Assembly (NCBI RefSeq): GCF_022346885.1
Contig: NZ_JAKRNK010000003.1
Span: 186,001 to 250,000, forward strand
Length of the DNA stretch: 64,000 bases
DNA from: Paenibacillus sp. ACRRX
Lineage (GTDB): Bacteria; Bacillota; Bacilli; Paenibacillales; Paenibacillaceae
Reading direction: 5' to 3'
Part shown: positions 1 through 8,703 of the stretch, one piece after another
Layout: every line of letters starts with the position of its first letter
Numbering within the stretch: the stretch's first letter is position 1
Translations under genes and position numbers: made by a program
Notes under the pieces: generated by a model
What the model was told of the DNA's origin: nothing
The model's input: the letters and a program-made list of their open reading frames with translations, nothing else
The model's database searches: none

Positions 1-25
1 TATCGACTCGACTTGTTATGCCCAT
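1..25 (-). CDS. Start of an unidentified gene running off the left edge
   Basis: Only the first eight codons are inside the window, read leftwards as MGITSRVD. The call rests on a good ribosome binding site (GGAGG at about 35-39 on the minus strand, roughly nine bases before ATG at 25-23) and on a promoter-like sequence about 50 bases upstream. Too little protein is visible to name a family. It could be a chance ATG, but promoter, site and start are in the right order. Confidence 0.4.
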
Positions 26-78
26 CAGTTCTAATCCTCCAGATGACGCGCCACCATGGCGTCGTGGTTTTATCACCC

Positions 79-109
79 ATTATAGCATGTGAATATAGAC
101 GGTTCGCAA
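79..109 (-). promoter_or_regulatory. Promoter candidate for the left-edge gene
   Basis: On the minus strand a consensus -10 TATAAT (84-79) is preceded by TGC, giving an extended -10 element. A weak -35 TTGCGA (109-104) lies 19 bases upstream, longer than ideal, which the extended -10 may compensate. Confidence 0.45.
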
Positions 110-210
110 TTCGATTCGAACATTTTTTGTATATTATGTTGCCAAACGGATTCAATTTAGCAAATGGAGGTAAAAAGAATAGCATGACAGCCCCATTATT
201 TCATCAATAA

Positions 211-257
211 CAGTAAAAACAACCCCAACCGTTACTGTCCGAACGGCTGGGGTTGTT
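211..257 (-). terminator. Rho-independent terminator of the three-repeat protein gene
   Basis: A 16-base stem with one mismatch (218-233 with 242-257) ends in a T-rich run (TTTTTACTG) on the minus strand, 15 bases past the stop codon of the gene at 273. Confidence 0.85.
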
Positions 258-272
258 CTATTCTCACTTCTA

Positions 273-1190
273 TTATGGCTGAACTACTACAAGTACCGCG
301 TTGCTTATTGCCGGGATGGATCTGGTTGTCATCAAGGAATGGAAACCTACCACCTTAACACCTTTTGTAAGATCGCTTGTTTTAAGCTCTTGTCCGTATA
401 CATCTACGATCTTTGTATCTCCTGTAATGTTCAAAATGATATCGTTCTCCAGCTCGTCGTCAGCCTTTACGTCAATATGAACGCGGCTAGTGTCGCTTTC
501 TTGCTTCGCAGATTCGGCTACCACACCTTCCACACGAGCCGTCTCGCCCAATACAACGATGCTTTTAGCACCACTCATTGGAGGCATGCTCATCGTCATA
601 ATTGGACCGTACTCTGCTTCAATGCGCGTGTTGGATTTCAGCGCGCTTTTATCCAATTTGTTACCATTGGCGTCTGTAATGACAGTCTCATCGGTTACGG
701 TAAGAATGACAGGACTAGTTCCAACTACAACAAGGCGGTTATCCTTCGCTTCAGCAATGATGCCTGTTGATTTAATAGCTTTTAATTCCTCTACACGCTC
801 GATAACAAACTTTGTAGCTGATGCTTGTGGCGGGAGGCTCTTTGTCATTTCCGGCCCATACTTCGCTGTCACCTTCCAACCCTTCTCCAATGCTTCGAAC
901 AAGTCAGCCTTCTTGCTGTCCTGGTCGACAACCAATGTGTTCTTTGTAAAGTTCAGACGAATCAAGTCCTCGCCTTGCTTGGCTTCCTTACCCTCAAGCA
1001 TCATATATGCACCATTTTTAGTGTAGACGATTTGTTGAATCGTTCCTGTCTTACTTATTTCCTTAACCTGCTCTACCGTTTCAGCCGGCTTCGAGGAAAT
1101 AGGCTTTACCGCCTGAGCACCTGCCGTTAACGGTATCGCTACCATAGCTACTAGGCCAGTTGTTACGATAAATTTAGTCCATGTTTTCAT
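273..1190 (-). CDS. Secreted protein with three internal repeats, function unknown
   Basis: 305 residues with a clear signal peptide: basic start MKTWTK, hydrophobic core, cleavage probably after AGAQA near residue 26. The mature part has three diverged repeats of about 90 residues, each with a beta-rich segment followed by a motif of the type YGP-MT-S-PP (VTAKYGPEMTKSLPP; IEAEYGPIMTMSMPP; VGFHSLMTTRSIPA). Each repeat carries a threonine/aspartate-rich strand such as ILTVTDETVITD or ILNITGDTKIVD, suggesting a small beta-barrel repeated three times. No catalytic motif was recognised. The ribosome binding site GGAGGAG sits eight bases before ATG. It is a single-gene unit with its own terminator; a wall or spore-surface role is only a guess. 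Confidence 0.85.
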   Translation of the reverse strand: MKTWTKFIVTTGLVAMVAIPLTAGAQAVKPISSKPAETVEQVKEISKTGTIQQIVYTKNGAYMMLEGKEAKQGEDLIRLNFTKNTLVVDQDSKKADLFEALEKGWKVTAKYGPEMTKSLPPQASATKFVIERVEELKAIKSTGIIAEAKDNRLVVVGTSPVILTVTDETVITDANGNKLDKSALKSNTRIEAEYGPIMTMSMPPMSGAKSIVVLGETARVEGVVAESAKQESDTSRVHIDVKADDELENDIILNITGDTKIVDVYGQELKTSDLTKGVKVVGFHSLMTTRSIPAISNAVLVVVQP

Positions 1191-1383
1191 TGTTGTCTCC
1201 TCCTGTGTGTTGAATAAATAGTGAATATAATGGTAATCCTCCGCATTCTTCTGCAGTAGAAAGGGAAGATAGATAGCTTGGTCCAGCTTTACACCACCCT
1301 AGACGCCAACTCCCAGCAAAAAGTTGCACCCCTCGACATCTTTTTGAGAACCACTTCATATTTATACACTTATTCAACATATT

Positions 1384-1414
1384 AAAATCCCCACCATACA
1401 TAAGTATGATGGGG
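1384..1414 (-). terminator. Terminator-like hairpin after the ugpE-like gene
   Basis: Stem CCCCACCATAC (1389-1399) pairs with GTATGATGGGG (1404-1414) with one mismatch and a four-base loop. The T-run on the minus strand is short (ATTTTAAT), so it may be a weak terminator. Confidence 0.6.
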
Positions 1415-1447
1415 TCTATTGGACTGAGAAATGGTGAGCTATACTCG

Positions 1448-2350
1448 TTAGCCTTTTATACCGGAATGCATAAAACTGCTAATAAACTGACGCTGGAAGA
1501 GCAGGAAGAAAACAAGCAGCGGAGCGACGACAATCAAGGTGGCCGCACTGACCTCCGACCATTGAGCACCGGTTTCAAACGACTGGGCAAATATAGCCAA
1601 GCCAACCGTTAGTGGGCGGTTTTCTACCGAGTTGGTGACAATAAGTGGCCAGAGGAAGTTGTTCCACTGGTAGCTGACCGATACAACGGCAAAGGAGACG
1701 TAGATCGGTCGCGTTAATGGTACGTAGATGCGCCACAGAATACCAAGACGTGAGCTTCCTTCCACTACGGCTGCCTCTTCAAGTTCATATGGAACTTGCT
1801 TAAAAGCTTGCCGGAGTAGAAAGATTCCAAAAGCAGAAGCAAAATAAGGTAGCATAATACCAAGCTTTGTATCGAGCAGACCAAACTCTTTTAACACGTG
1901 GTAATTAGAGAAAATAAGAACATCTGCTGGTACCATAATTTGCACCAGAAACAGCATAAACAATACTTCTTTCCCAAAGAAGCGCAGTCTGGCAAATGCA
2001 TACGCCGCTAGTGTCAGCGTCACCAGTTGAACAAGCAGCACGCCGCCTGAGATCGTTAACGTGTTCATATAATATTGGGCGAAAGGGGCCCCATTCCATA
2101 CTTTTATAAAATGATCAAACGTCCATTGCCAGGACAACACATTGCTAATGATTGCTTCCTTCGGCCGGAACGCCGTCCACAGCACCCATATAAATGGGAT
2201 TAGCCAGAACACGCCAACCACCATCATAATGAACGTCCACAATGCTTTTAAAGCTTTGCTGCGAATACGTTCGTTACGAAGCTCACGTTCGGAGCGTATC
2301 ATACGCGGCTCGGGCCGGTTATGCCAAGGGACATCTATCGGTTGAGTCAT
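1448..2350 (-). CDS. ugpE: Carbohydrate ABC transporter permease, UgpE/MalG type
   Basis: Inner-membrane permease of the MalG/UgpE class with about six membrane segments. The binding-protein-dependent transport signature is visible as ELEEAAVVEGSSRLGILWRI, which in this family docks to the ATPase. The start is taken at 2350, not the longer ORF start at 2389, because GGAGGG lies seven bases upstream and the next gene ends at 2362. It is last in a leftward operon with a glycerophosphodiesterase and a binding protein, so glycerol-3-phosphate or a glycerophosphodiester is the probable substrate. That substrate is inferred from context; other sugars are possible. No ATPase gene follows, so a shared MsmX/UgpC-type ATPase encoded elsewhere is expected. 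Confidence 0.88.
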   Translation of the reverse strand: MTQPIDVPWHNRPEPRMIRSERELRNERIRSKALKALWTFIMMVVGVFWLIPFIWVLWTAFRPKEAIISNVLSWQWTFDHFIKVWNGAPFAQYYMNTLTISGGVLLVQLVTLTLAAYAFARLRFFGKEVLFMLFLVQIMVPADVLIFSNYHVLKEFGLLDTKLGIMLPYFASAFGIFLLRQAFKQVPYELEEAAVVEGSSRLGILWRIYVPLTRPIYVSFAVVSVSYQWNNFLWPLIVTNSVENRPLTVGLAIFAQSFETGAQWSEVSAATLIVVAPLLVFFLLFQRQFISSFMHSGIKG

Positions 2351-2361
2351 GCAGCACCCTC

Positions 2362-3255
2362 CTATTGATAATGGATTTTTTTGTCCCATCCGAAAAATTG
2401 CAAAGAAGACAGCACAAGCAGCAGTACAATCATTACGACAGTCATAGCAGCACCCATGCCTTGATCATAGAAACTGAATGCCGTGTCATAAATGTGATAC
2501 AACAGCAAACTGCTTGCATTATCAGGGCCACCTTTGGTCATAATCCACAGATGATCTACAAGTTTAAAGGCGTTGGTTAACGCAACTATAGCCACAAAAA
2601 GTGTCGTCGGCATCGTTAACGGAATTGTGATCCTGCGCAGCACCGTCCATATGCCAACCCCGTCTACTGCAGCCGATTCGTAAAGATCCTTCGGAATATT
2701 CTGTAGGCCTGCCAGATAGAAGATCATAAAATAACCTGCCTCTTTCCAGATCAACATGACAACTAACGCACCCATAACCGTATCAGGATGGCCAAGCAGA
2801 CTCAGATCGGATTGACCGAACCAGGAGGCAAATCTCGCAAGCAAGCCATACTGCGGTGTATAAATAAACAACCATATATTCGCTACTGCTATCATCGGAA
2901 TCATATTCGGATAAAAGTATGCAAAGCGTACGAATCCGCGGCCGCGCATTGCCTTGTCAGCAAACAGCGCCATTACAAACGCAAGTGCCATTGAAGTGGG
3001 CACCGTGCCGATGGCAAACCATATATTGTTCGTGAACACTTTTTGGAACACTGCGTCCTGGAACATCGTTATATAGTTATCAAAGCCGATAAACACCGGC
3101 TTTGGAGTAGCCAAGTCCGATTGATGCAAGCTGAGCCATACAGTCTTCAGCATTGGATAATAAGTAAACAAGCCAAGAAATATGAGCGAAGGCAGAAGGA
3201 GCGCCCAAGCAAATCCATTACGCTTCAACCGCTCGCTCCACTTAGCAGTCATCAT
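2362..3255 (-). CDS. ugpA: Carbohydrate ABC transporter permease, UgpA/MalF type
   Basis: About 297 residues, six predicted membrane segments starting with AWALLLPSLIFLGLFTYYP, typical of UgpA/MsmE-system permeases. The ATPase-docking loop is visible as LYESAAVDGVGIWTVLRRI near residue 190. ATG at 3255 is preferred over the TTG one codon earlier because AAAGGGG stands eight bases before it. It partners the UgpE-like permease 11 bases downstream and the lipoprotein upstream. A hairpin lies between it and the binding-protein gene, which would favour higher expression of the binding protein. Confidence 0.88.
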   Translation of the reverse strand: MMTAKWSERLKRNGFAWALLLPSLIFLGLFTYYPMLKTVWLSLHQSDLATPKPVFIGFDNYITMFQDAVFQKVFTNNIWFAIGTVPTSMALAFVMALFADKAMRGRGFVRFAYFYPNMIPMIAVANIWLFIYTPQYGLLARFASWFGQSDLSLLGHPDTVMGALVVMLIWKEAGYFMIFYLAGLQNIPKDLYESAAVDGVGIWTVLRRITIPLTMPTTLFVAIVALTNAFKLVDHLWIMTKGGPDNASSLLLYHIYDTAFSFYDQGMGAAMTVVMIVLLLVLSSLQFFGWDKKIHYQ

Positions 3256-3372
3256 CAATATCGCCCCTTTACAACATACAAAGTATACGACTATTTAACA
3301 GTCTAATTTAAGAATATCGACCTTTTCCGATCCCCGAGGTGAGCGATCTCTCCTGATCCCTCCACATATACA

Positions 3373-3406
3373 AACCGGCAGAACGACCTGTGTCGCTCTG
3401 CCGGTT
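3373..3406 (-). terminator. Intercistronic hairpin between binding protein and permeases
   Basis: A 15-base stem with one mismatch (3373-3387 with 3392-3406) and a four-base loop lies 60 bases past the binding-protein stop. The following minus-strand sequence (TTTGTATATG) is only a weak T-tract, so partial termination or 3'-end protection is more likely than full termination. Confidence 0.55.
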
Positions 3407-3466
3407 CGTCATGACCTCACTCACCCGCAGCCGTCATAATCTGTTAGGCATGTGAGGTTGTTACTT

Positions 3467-4816
3467 TTACTTATTAAATGGAGCCAATGCTTTGTCTGCA
3501 TCCTCTTGCGCTTTCTTCAGCGCAGCTGCAGGATCTGTCGTACCTGTTAAAGCGGCTTGAATCTGATCCGTGAGCGCCTTGGATACTTTGCCGTTATTGT
3601 GCGTTGACAGCTCTGCGTGTGCATGCTGCAATTGGTCACGTGCGACGAGCGCCTGCGGGAACTCGGCAGCATACTTTTTCATAAGCTCAGTTTCATAAGC
3701 AGACTTGCGTACGCCTACGTATCCTGTATCTATGCTCCATTGTGCAGCCATCTCTGGCTCTGTCATAAACTTGATAAATTCCCATGCTGCTGCTTGTTTT
3801 TTCGGATCGATATCTTTAAAGATATAGAAGTTGCCGCCGCCAGTAGGGGAACCGTACTGTTTGCTCATTGGCAGGAACGCAACGCCGAAATCAAACTTGG
3901 CGTTATTTTTGACGTTAGTCAAGTTGCCAGTTGTATGAATCATCATGGCCGTCTTGCCTTCGATAAAGTCGGTTGGCACCGTTGCCCACTCAATCACACC
4001 TTCTGGCATAACTTTATGTTTCTTAGACAAGTCAACCCAATATTGAAGAGCCTCGACATTCTCCGGTGTATTAAAGAATGCTTTTTTGCCATCTTCCGAC
4101 ATCAAATTCTGATTAACATCCTTCGCATTTTGCAAAGCGAACAATTGGAACATCCAATAGGCGAATCCAGAGCCTGGGATCTCAATGCCTTGGCGTCCGT
4201 CTTTCTTCAGCTTACTAGCGTACTGAGCAAGCTCTTCCCAAGTTGTAGGCGGCTTCTCCGGATCTAAGCCAGCTTCTTTAAAAGCAGCTTTGTTATAATA
4301 AAGAACGATTGTGCTGCGTTGGAATGGAATGCTGTATGTCTTGCCTTCTACCTGAGAATTCGCCATAAATGCCGGATAAATATCCTCTTTATTAAACGAG
4401 CTATCTTTTGCAATAAAGTCGTCCAGCGGAATAACTGCGTTCGTATCCAGCATACTGAACAGCTCTGTCGACAGCATTACGGCCACATCTGGAGGCTGCT
4501 GCGCTTGAATACCAGCTTGAATCTTCGTTGTCGTATCCGCATAACTGCCTGTGTATACCGAATTCACCTTAATATTTGGGTGTTTTTGGGTAAATTTAGC
4601 CGTCATGTCCTCAATAACCTTTGTTAACGGACCACCAACCGCAATCGGATAATAAAATTGAAGCTCAATTGGCTCTTCTGCTGCAGGTGTAGTCTGGGCC
4701 TTTTCAGGCTCTTTGTTTGCACTTGCTGACGTGTCTGCTGTCTGTGACTTTGCACATCCGAGCAGCATCGTAAAGCACAAAACAACAAGCAGCATCCATT
4801 TTGCACGCATTTGCAT
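3467..4816 (-). CDS. ugpB: Extracellular solute-binding lipoprotein, UgpB-like
   Basis: 449 residues, family 1 extracellular solute-binding protein. The N-terminus is a lipoprotein signal with lipobox LLGC (Cys near residue 21), followed by a Ser/Ala/Glu/Thr linker. The body has the usual two-lobe features, for example YYNKAAFKEAGLDPEKPPTT, the aromatic patch FAYWMFQLFALQ, and GGGNFYIFKD. It would bind substrate outside the membrane and deliver it to the two permeases downstream. The association with a secreted glycerophosphodiesterase gene 116 bases upstream makes glycerol-3-phosphate or glycerophosphodiesters the best guess; sequence alone does not prove the ligand. Confidence 0.88.
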   Translation of the reverse strand: MQMRAKWMLLVVLCFTMLLGCAKSQTADTSASANKEPEKAQTTPAAEEPIELQFYYPIAVGGPLTKVIEDMTAKFTQKHPNIKVNSVYTGSYADTTTKIQAGIQAQQPPDVAVMLSTELFSMLDTNAVIPLDDFIAKDSSFNKEDIYPAFMANSQVEGKTYSIPFQRSTIVLYYNKAAFKEAGLDPEKPPTTWEELAQYASKLKKDGRQGIEIPGSGFAYWMFQLFALQNAKDVNQNLMSEDGKKAFFNTPENVEALQYWVDLSKKHKVMPEGVIEWATVPTDFIEGKTAMMIHTTGNLTNVKNNAKFDFGVAFLPMSKQYGSPTGGGNFYIFKDIDPKKQAAAWEFIKFMTEPEMAAQWSIDTGYVGVRKSAYETELMKKYAAEFPQALVARDQLQHAHAELSTHNNGKVSKALTDQIQAALTGTTDPAAALKKAQEDADKALAPFNK

Positions 4817-4932
4817 CTGTTCTTATCTCCCCTTCTGAACTTCCGGTTCAATGATCTGCGGGCTTGTTCGCCCTACCGTTCCAATGTAACGCCCAATTAA
4901 CATCGTCATGTTATCGGGAGATGAAGGTTTCG

Positions 4933-7488
4933 TTAAGGTGCAACCTGAACTTCCACAGGCGCACTTATGAATTGCCATGTTCCACCCGCCGCAGTACCAG
5001 TTACCGTCGCCATGACAATCGCCTTTCCTGGGCTGCTGGCCACGAGCTCGGACAGACCGGTCTTGGGATTCACCTGTTGAATCAATGAGTTGACAGGCTG
5101 CACTACAACCCACTTTACCGAGGGCGCCTCTACAACGACCTTTCTTCCGTCCCTAGTAATCCGTTCAATAACAGGTTGGAACGCATGGCCAATCTTTAGC
5201 TCCAACTGATCGGTCCGCAATTGGACGCGTACGGTATCATCCTTTAGTTGGTGCATGAGATCCGTAATAATTCCGTGAACACCAAGACTAATCAATTGTT
5301 TCATCTTGTTCAGATCATTAACCGTCCATGTCCAGAACGTAAGACCACGGCTGCCACCATATGCAGCTAATTCTGGATACATGCTCCCAAAGCTTGGCGC
5401 CGACATGGATTGAAGCGCCGTATAATATTGCTGCTGCTTCATCGCCTTATCTAATGCAGCACTTAAAGGGGGTGTCTGTGACTCTAGCAAACCTCTGCCA
5501 TAAGCTGGTTCTATATCACGTGAATGACGCAAATGCTGATCATTAAAGCTTTGAATCAAGACCTGAGACTCTACGCCTTCCTCCTTAATGATCTGAATAA
5601 TCTGAGCTTCCAAACCGTCTTCCTTTGGTTCAGCCAGCATGATAACAGGACGTCCCTTTAACTGCCGCAGCGCCTCACGTAATGTAGGAATACGCTCCCC
5701 CTTAAATGACGGTCCGAACCAACTTCCTGCATCCAGCTTCTTTACTTCCTGCAAAGTCATATTTCGCAGAAAACCCGTTCCATTCGTTGTACGGTGCACG
5801 GTCTCGTCGTGAAGGAGCACCAATTCACCATCTGCGGTGCGCCTGATATCGTTCTCCATCACTTCGCTGCCGAGCTGTATTGCCTTTTCATACGAAGCCA
5901 GAGTATCTTCAGGGGCAACCTGAGGCGCACCACGATGGGCGATCAGGATCGGTCGATGAAGCAGCGTGGCCTTCGGGTACACGTTCCAAGCGCCCCTAAC
6001 CTTCGCAGGCTGAGAAGTAACAATCCCCCTCGCCCCAGATACCAATGCGGCGTGTATTCCTAAGTCGCTGTTATCCGTGAGCACCCAGGATGCCAGGCCT
6101 CGTACAGCCAAGTAGTGCACGTTCTCCTGCGTGGATACAGCCTGTGGCAGTACAACGATGTTCGCGCCAACTGAATGCGCATCCATGCTTATCCTGCCAA
6201 GCTGACCTTCTGTTAACAGAGAGGTTTCTGTAACGGTATAAGCGCGGCGCAGCTTCAGATCTTTTTGTCGTATGCTGTGTAGTAATTCAAGATCAGAGCT
6301 TACGAGATGGGCATCTTGGATTCCTTCCTCTTGGAGCAGCTTTCCGATTGCTTGTGCTTCATTTGTGTGAGCCGGCTCCAGCATAGGGATAAAGTTCCCT
6401 TTTAGCTTGTGCAGTACATCTGATAACAGCCCAATCCGATAGTTTCCGCTATACGCTTCGAGCTGCCCATCATTATTCTGCTTTATTTTCAGCCATACGG
6501 TAGTTGTGCCTTGGTTTGCGAGCTTCATAAGATGCTCCAGAGATTCAACCTCGGTAACTGCCAGATCGGGGGTAAATACTAGATTAGTGTTAGGCTTCAT
6601 CGGCTGATAAGCCTTTGTCTTAGAAGTAATGGGGGGTAGCAACGGGGGATGCAAAGTAACCTTTACATTGTCAAAACGAACTTGGACGCCGTTCGCCTGA
6701 AATCCTAAGCGGCCATTGGCATGTTCGCCTGCACGGTCCGTATCAAGCAGCAACTCGCCGTCTACATATTGGCGCACTCGCTCGCGAGAGGCCACCACTT
6801 TCATGTGATAGGTTTTATTTATAGCAAATGACGTACTGTGCGATGTCTTCTCCCGCACGTCCCAGCTGTTCTGCGGTGTACGGTACGCGAACTCAATACC
6901 GTTTGCTGCGGTTGCACCTTGACGAAAAGCAAACTGATAATAAGGATAATGCCCTTTTTCCTGCATCGACTGTATCCGGTACATAAGAGAGGCCCAACGG
7001 CTAGGCTCAACCACACTTAGAAACGTCATATCCGTTTCAAATATCACGTTGCCGTCTCCTTCGATACCAGGCGGCAGTAAAATTCGAGCAGGGCTTACGC
7101 TCGCAAGCGAACGTCCAACTAGCGCTCCGCTGCGAACTTGAAAGTCACCTTCTATCTTCTCCCAGCCTATTGGGAGTTGACCATCGGGTATGTTGTCAAA
7201 CGTCTCCTCCATGAGGGTTGAAGGAGAAGTGGTTAACACCGACTCGGACTGCTCCTCGTCAGCCCCCTCCGGACCATATGTAGTTTCCCTCACCGTAAAA
7301 TGCCTATCTTGGTTTGCCGCCAAACTCACACCTGCTCCCAGCAGCCCTTGACTCGAAGCATGGGGTACATCCGCTGCCTCCGCCATGGACAGCCCACTCG
7401 CGGCATCATGAAATACGGTTAGGAGTACAGCCATCAACAACCCCAAGATCAACTTACGTCTCATGTGACACAACGTCATTTTAAACAA
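4933..7488 (-). CDS. Large secreted glycerophosphodiester phosphodiesterase
   Basis: About 851 residues. TTG at 7488 is chosen as start because AGGAGG lies seven bases before it; the upstream extension has no such site. A signal peptide follows (RRKLILGLLMAVLLTVF). Order: a ConA/DUF1080-like beta domain (about 60-240), a GDPD-like barrel without catalytic residues (about 265-500), then a true GDPD domain (about 515-750) with HRGAPQVAPEDT, END and LVLLHDE motifs matching the family's His/Glu/Asp catalytic set, and a short beta C-terminus. It would release glycerol-3-phosphate from glycerophosphodiesters or teichoic-acid-like polymers outside the cell. First gene of an operon with the Ugp-like transporter. 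A PhoP-box-like array lies about 220 bases upstream. Confidence 0.9.
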   Translation of the reverse strand: MFKMTLCHMRRKLILGLLMAVLLTVFHDAASGLSMAEAADVPHASSQGLLGAGVSLAANQDRHFTVRETTYGPEGADEEQSESVLTTSPSTLMEETFDNIPDGQLPIGWEKIEGDFQVRSGALVGRSLASVSPARILLPPGIEGDGNVIFETDMTFLSVVEPSRWASLMYRIQSMQEKGHYPYYQFAFRQGATAANGIEFAYRTPQNSWDVREKTSHSTSFAINKTYHMKVVASRERVRQYVDGELLLDTDRAGEHANGRLGFQANGVQVRFDNVKVTLHPPLLPPITSKTKAYQPMKPNTNLVFTPDLAVTEVESLEHLMKLANQGTTTVWLKIKQNNDGQLEAYSGNYRIGLLSDVLHKLKGNFIPMLEPAHTNEAQAIGKLLQEEGIQDAHLVSSDLELLHSIRQKDLKLRRAYTVTETSLLTEGQLGRISMDAHSVGANIVVLPQAVSTQENVHYLAVRGLASWVLTDNSDLGIHAALVSGARGIVTSQPAKVRGAWNVYPKATLLHRPILIAHRGAPQVAPEDTLASYEKAIQLGSEVMENDIRRTADGELVLLHDETVHRTTNGTGFLRNMTLQEVKKLDAGSWFGPSFKGERIPTLREALRQLKGRPVIMLAEPKEDGLEAQIIQIIKEEGVESQVLIQSFNDQHLRHSRDIEPAYGRGLLESQTPPLSAALDKAMKQQQYYTALQSMSAPSFGSMYPELAAYGGSRGLTFWTWTVNDLNKMKQLISLGVHGIITDLMHQLKDDTVRVQLRTDQLELKIGHAFQPVIERITRDGRKVVVEAPSVKWVVVQPVNSLIQQVNPKTGLSELVASSPGKAIVMATVTGTAAGGTWQFISAPVEVQVAP

Positions 7489-7698
7489 TATTATTCCTCC
7501 TTCAACCGATTGATTAAGCAGATCCGATGCCGACGATTGCTGTATTGAGCAGCACAAATTACACCCATTCGTGCGCATTCGGAACAAACCTGCGATAACT
7601 GCAGGCCTTATATTCCCGATACACGCAAGAAGGGTGTTCTCCTCTTCTCAACCCGTCTGCGACATCACAATCAACCTTTGATCTGCCAATACATTCAC

Positions 7699-7750
7699 GT
7701 TATCACACAAAATCAAGATTCGTATCAAATAGAGTTAAATAGGATGTAAA
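7699..7750 (-). promoter_or_regulatory. Candidate PhoP box and promoter of the glycerophosphodiesterase operon
   Basis: On the minus strand four TT-rich hexamer-like repeats start at 7750 (TTTACA), 7739 (TTTAAC), 7729 (TTTGAT) and 7718 (TCTTGA), spaced 11, 10 and 11 bases. This resembles the TT(A/C/T)ACA direct repeats with 11-base period bound by Bacillus PhoP. A -10-like GATAAC preceded by TGT follows about eight bases later (near 7704-7699). The repeats fit the function of the operon, phosphate scavenging, but are degenerate toward the promoter-proximal end. Confidence 0.5.
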
Positions 7751-7752
7751 TC

Positions 7753-7857
7753 AAAAAAAGACCACACCCTGTCAGGCTGAACAACAATGAGATGGCCAAA
7801 ATCCTCAAATGATTTTTTGGCCTATCAGCTATCGTTCGCAAGAACAGAACATGGTCT
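7753..7857 (-). terminator. Structured region, possible terminator after ecfT
   Basis: On the minus strand AGACCA (7857-7852) can pair with TGGTCT (7764-7759), which is followed by seven Ts, closing a region that holds a second strong hairpin (GGCCAAAAATC-type stem, 7794-7803 with 7811-7822). Together this looks like a terminator for the ECF operon just upstream of the PhoP-like box. Confidence 0.4.
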
Positions 7858-7866
7858 ACTTTAGGG

Positions 7867-8703
7867 TTAAACAGACGTAAATGGATACCAGAATGTACCG
7901 AAACCGCTAATGCGCACGGTAATTGCAGCCACCATCACGATGACACAGATCACGGCGATCCAATAATCCGCTCGCTGCCATGCCGTCGCTGAGAACCAGG
8001 TCCGACGCCGATGGCGGCCAAACCCACGCAAATCCATCGCATTGGAAACGGTCTCGATGCGATGTAAGGAGGATTGCACAAGCGGAATTGCAATCGACAC
8101 AAAGTGCTTAAAGCGTTCCTTATAGGAACCTTCACCTTTGCCAAATCCCATGCCACGAGCTTGCATTGCATTAGAGATGTTACGGAATTCCGTCTGAAGA
8201 TCTGGTACATATCGAAAAGCAATACTGAATGCAAAGGCAATCTTGTAGGGTACACCGATTCGGTTCAAACTGCTCGCAAACCGAGTTGGATGTGTTGTAA
8301 AGATAAACAATAATGTAATCGGCATCATCGACATGTACTTTAGGGTTAGCGTCAACACATAAAAAACCGATTCCAGTGTCAGCACGTTGTAGCCCAAATT
8401 CAAGATGACGGTCGTCGTTCCCCACACTTTACTACCATAAGCAGGTGTAATAAGTAGGGTTAACACGCAATTCATCAAGTTAAATACAATCATCAACCAC
8501 AAGAAGAAACGAATTCGTTTATAAGGCAGCTTCGCTGCAATTAGCAGTCCGATCCCAAATAGGAAAAGCGGCACGAAGATACGAATATCCTGAAACAGAA
8601 AGACAAATACCGTCCAAACAGCAAACATAAACAGCTTTGCCGCGCCGTCCATACGGTGAAATAACGAGTTGCCCTCAATGTACAAAGTTCCGGACTTACT
8701 CAT
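7867..8703 (-). CDS. ecfT: ECF transporter transmembrane subunit EcfT
   Basis: 278 residues, the membrane coupling subunit of an energy-coupling-factor vitamin/metal importer. About five to six membrane segments, then two cytoplasmic coupling-helix motifs of the family, AMQARGMGFG and AMDLRGFGRH, whose Arg residues contact the two ATPase domains. The start overlaps the end of the ATPase gene by eight bases, with AGAAGGTGA upstream, so translation is coupled. Third gene of a leftward S-A-T operon. The vitamin cannot be told from EcfT itself. Confidence 0.92.
   Translation of the reverse strand: MSKSGTLYIEGNSLFHRMDGAAKLFMFAVWTVFVFLFQDIRIFVPLFLFGIGLLIAAKLPYKRIRFFLWLMIVFNLMNCVLTLLITPAYGSKVWGTTTVILNLGYNVLTLESVFYVLTLTLKYMSMMPITLLFIFTTHPTRFASSLNRIGVPYKIAFAFSIAFRYVPDLQTEFRNISNAMQARGMGFGKGEGSYKERFKHFVSIAIPLVQSSLHRIETVSNAMDLRGFGRHRRRTWFSATAWQRADYWIAVICVIVMVAAITVRISGFGTFWYPFTSV

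Noticed and set aside
13-210. 65-codon plus-strand ORF at the left edge
   Set aside because: No ribosome binding site, and it overlaps a better promoter and start on the other strand.
1174-1401. 75-codon minus-strand ORF between the repeat protein and ugpE
   Set aside because: No ribosome binding site or family likeness; it begins inside the upstream terminator.
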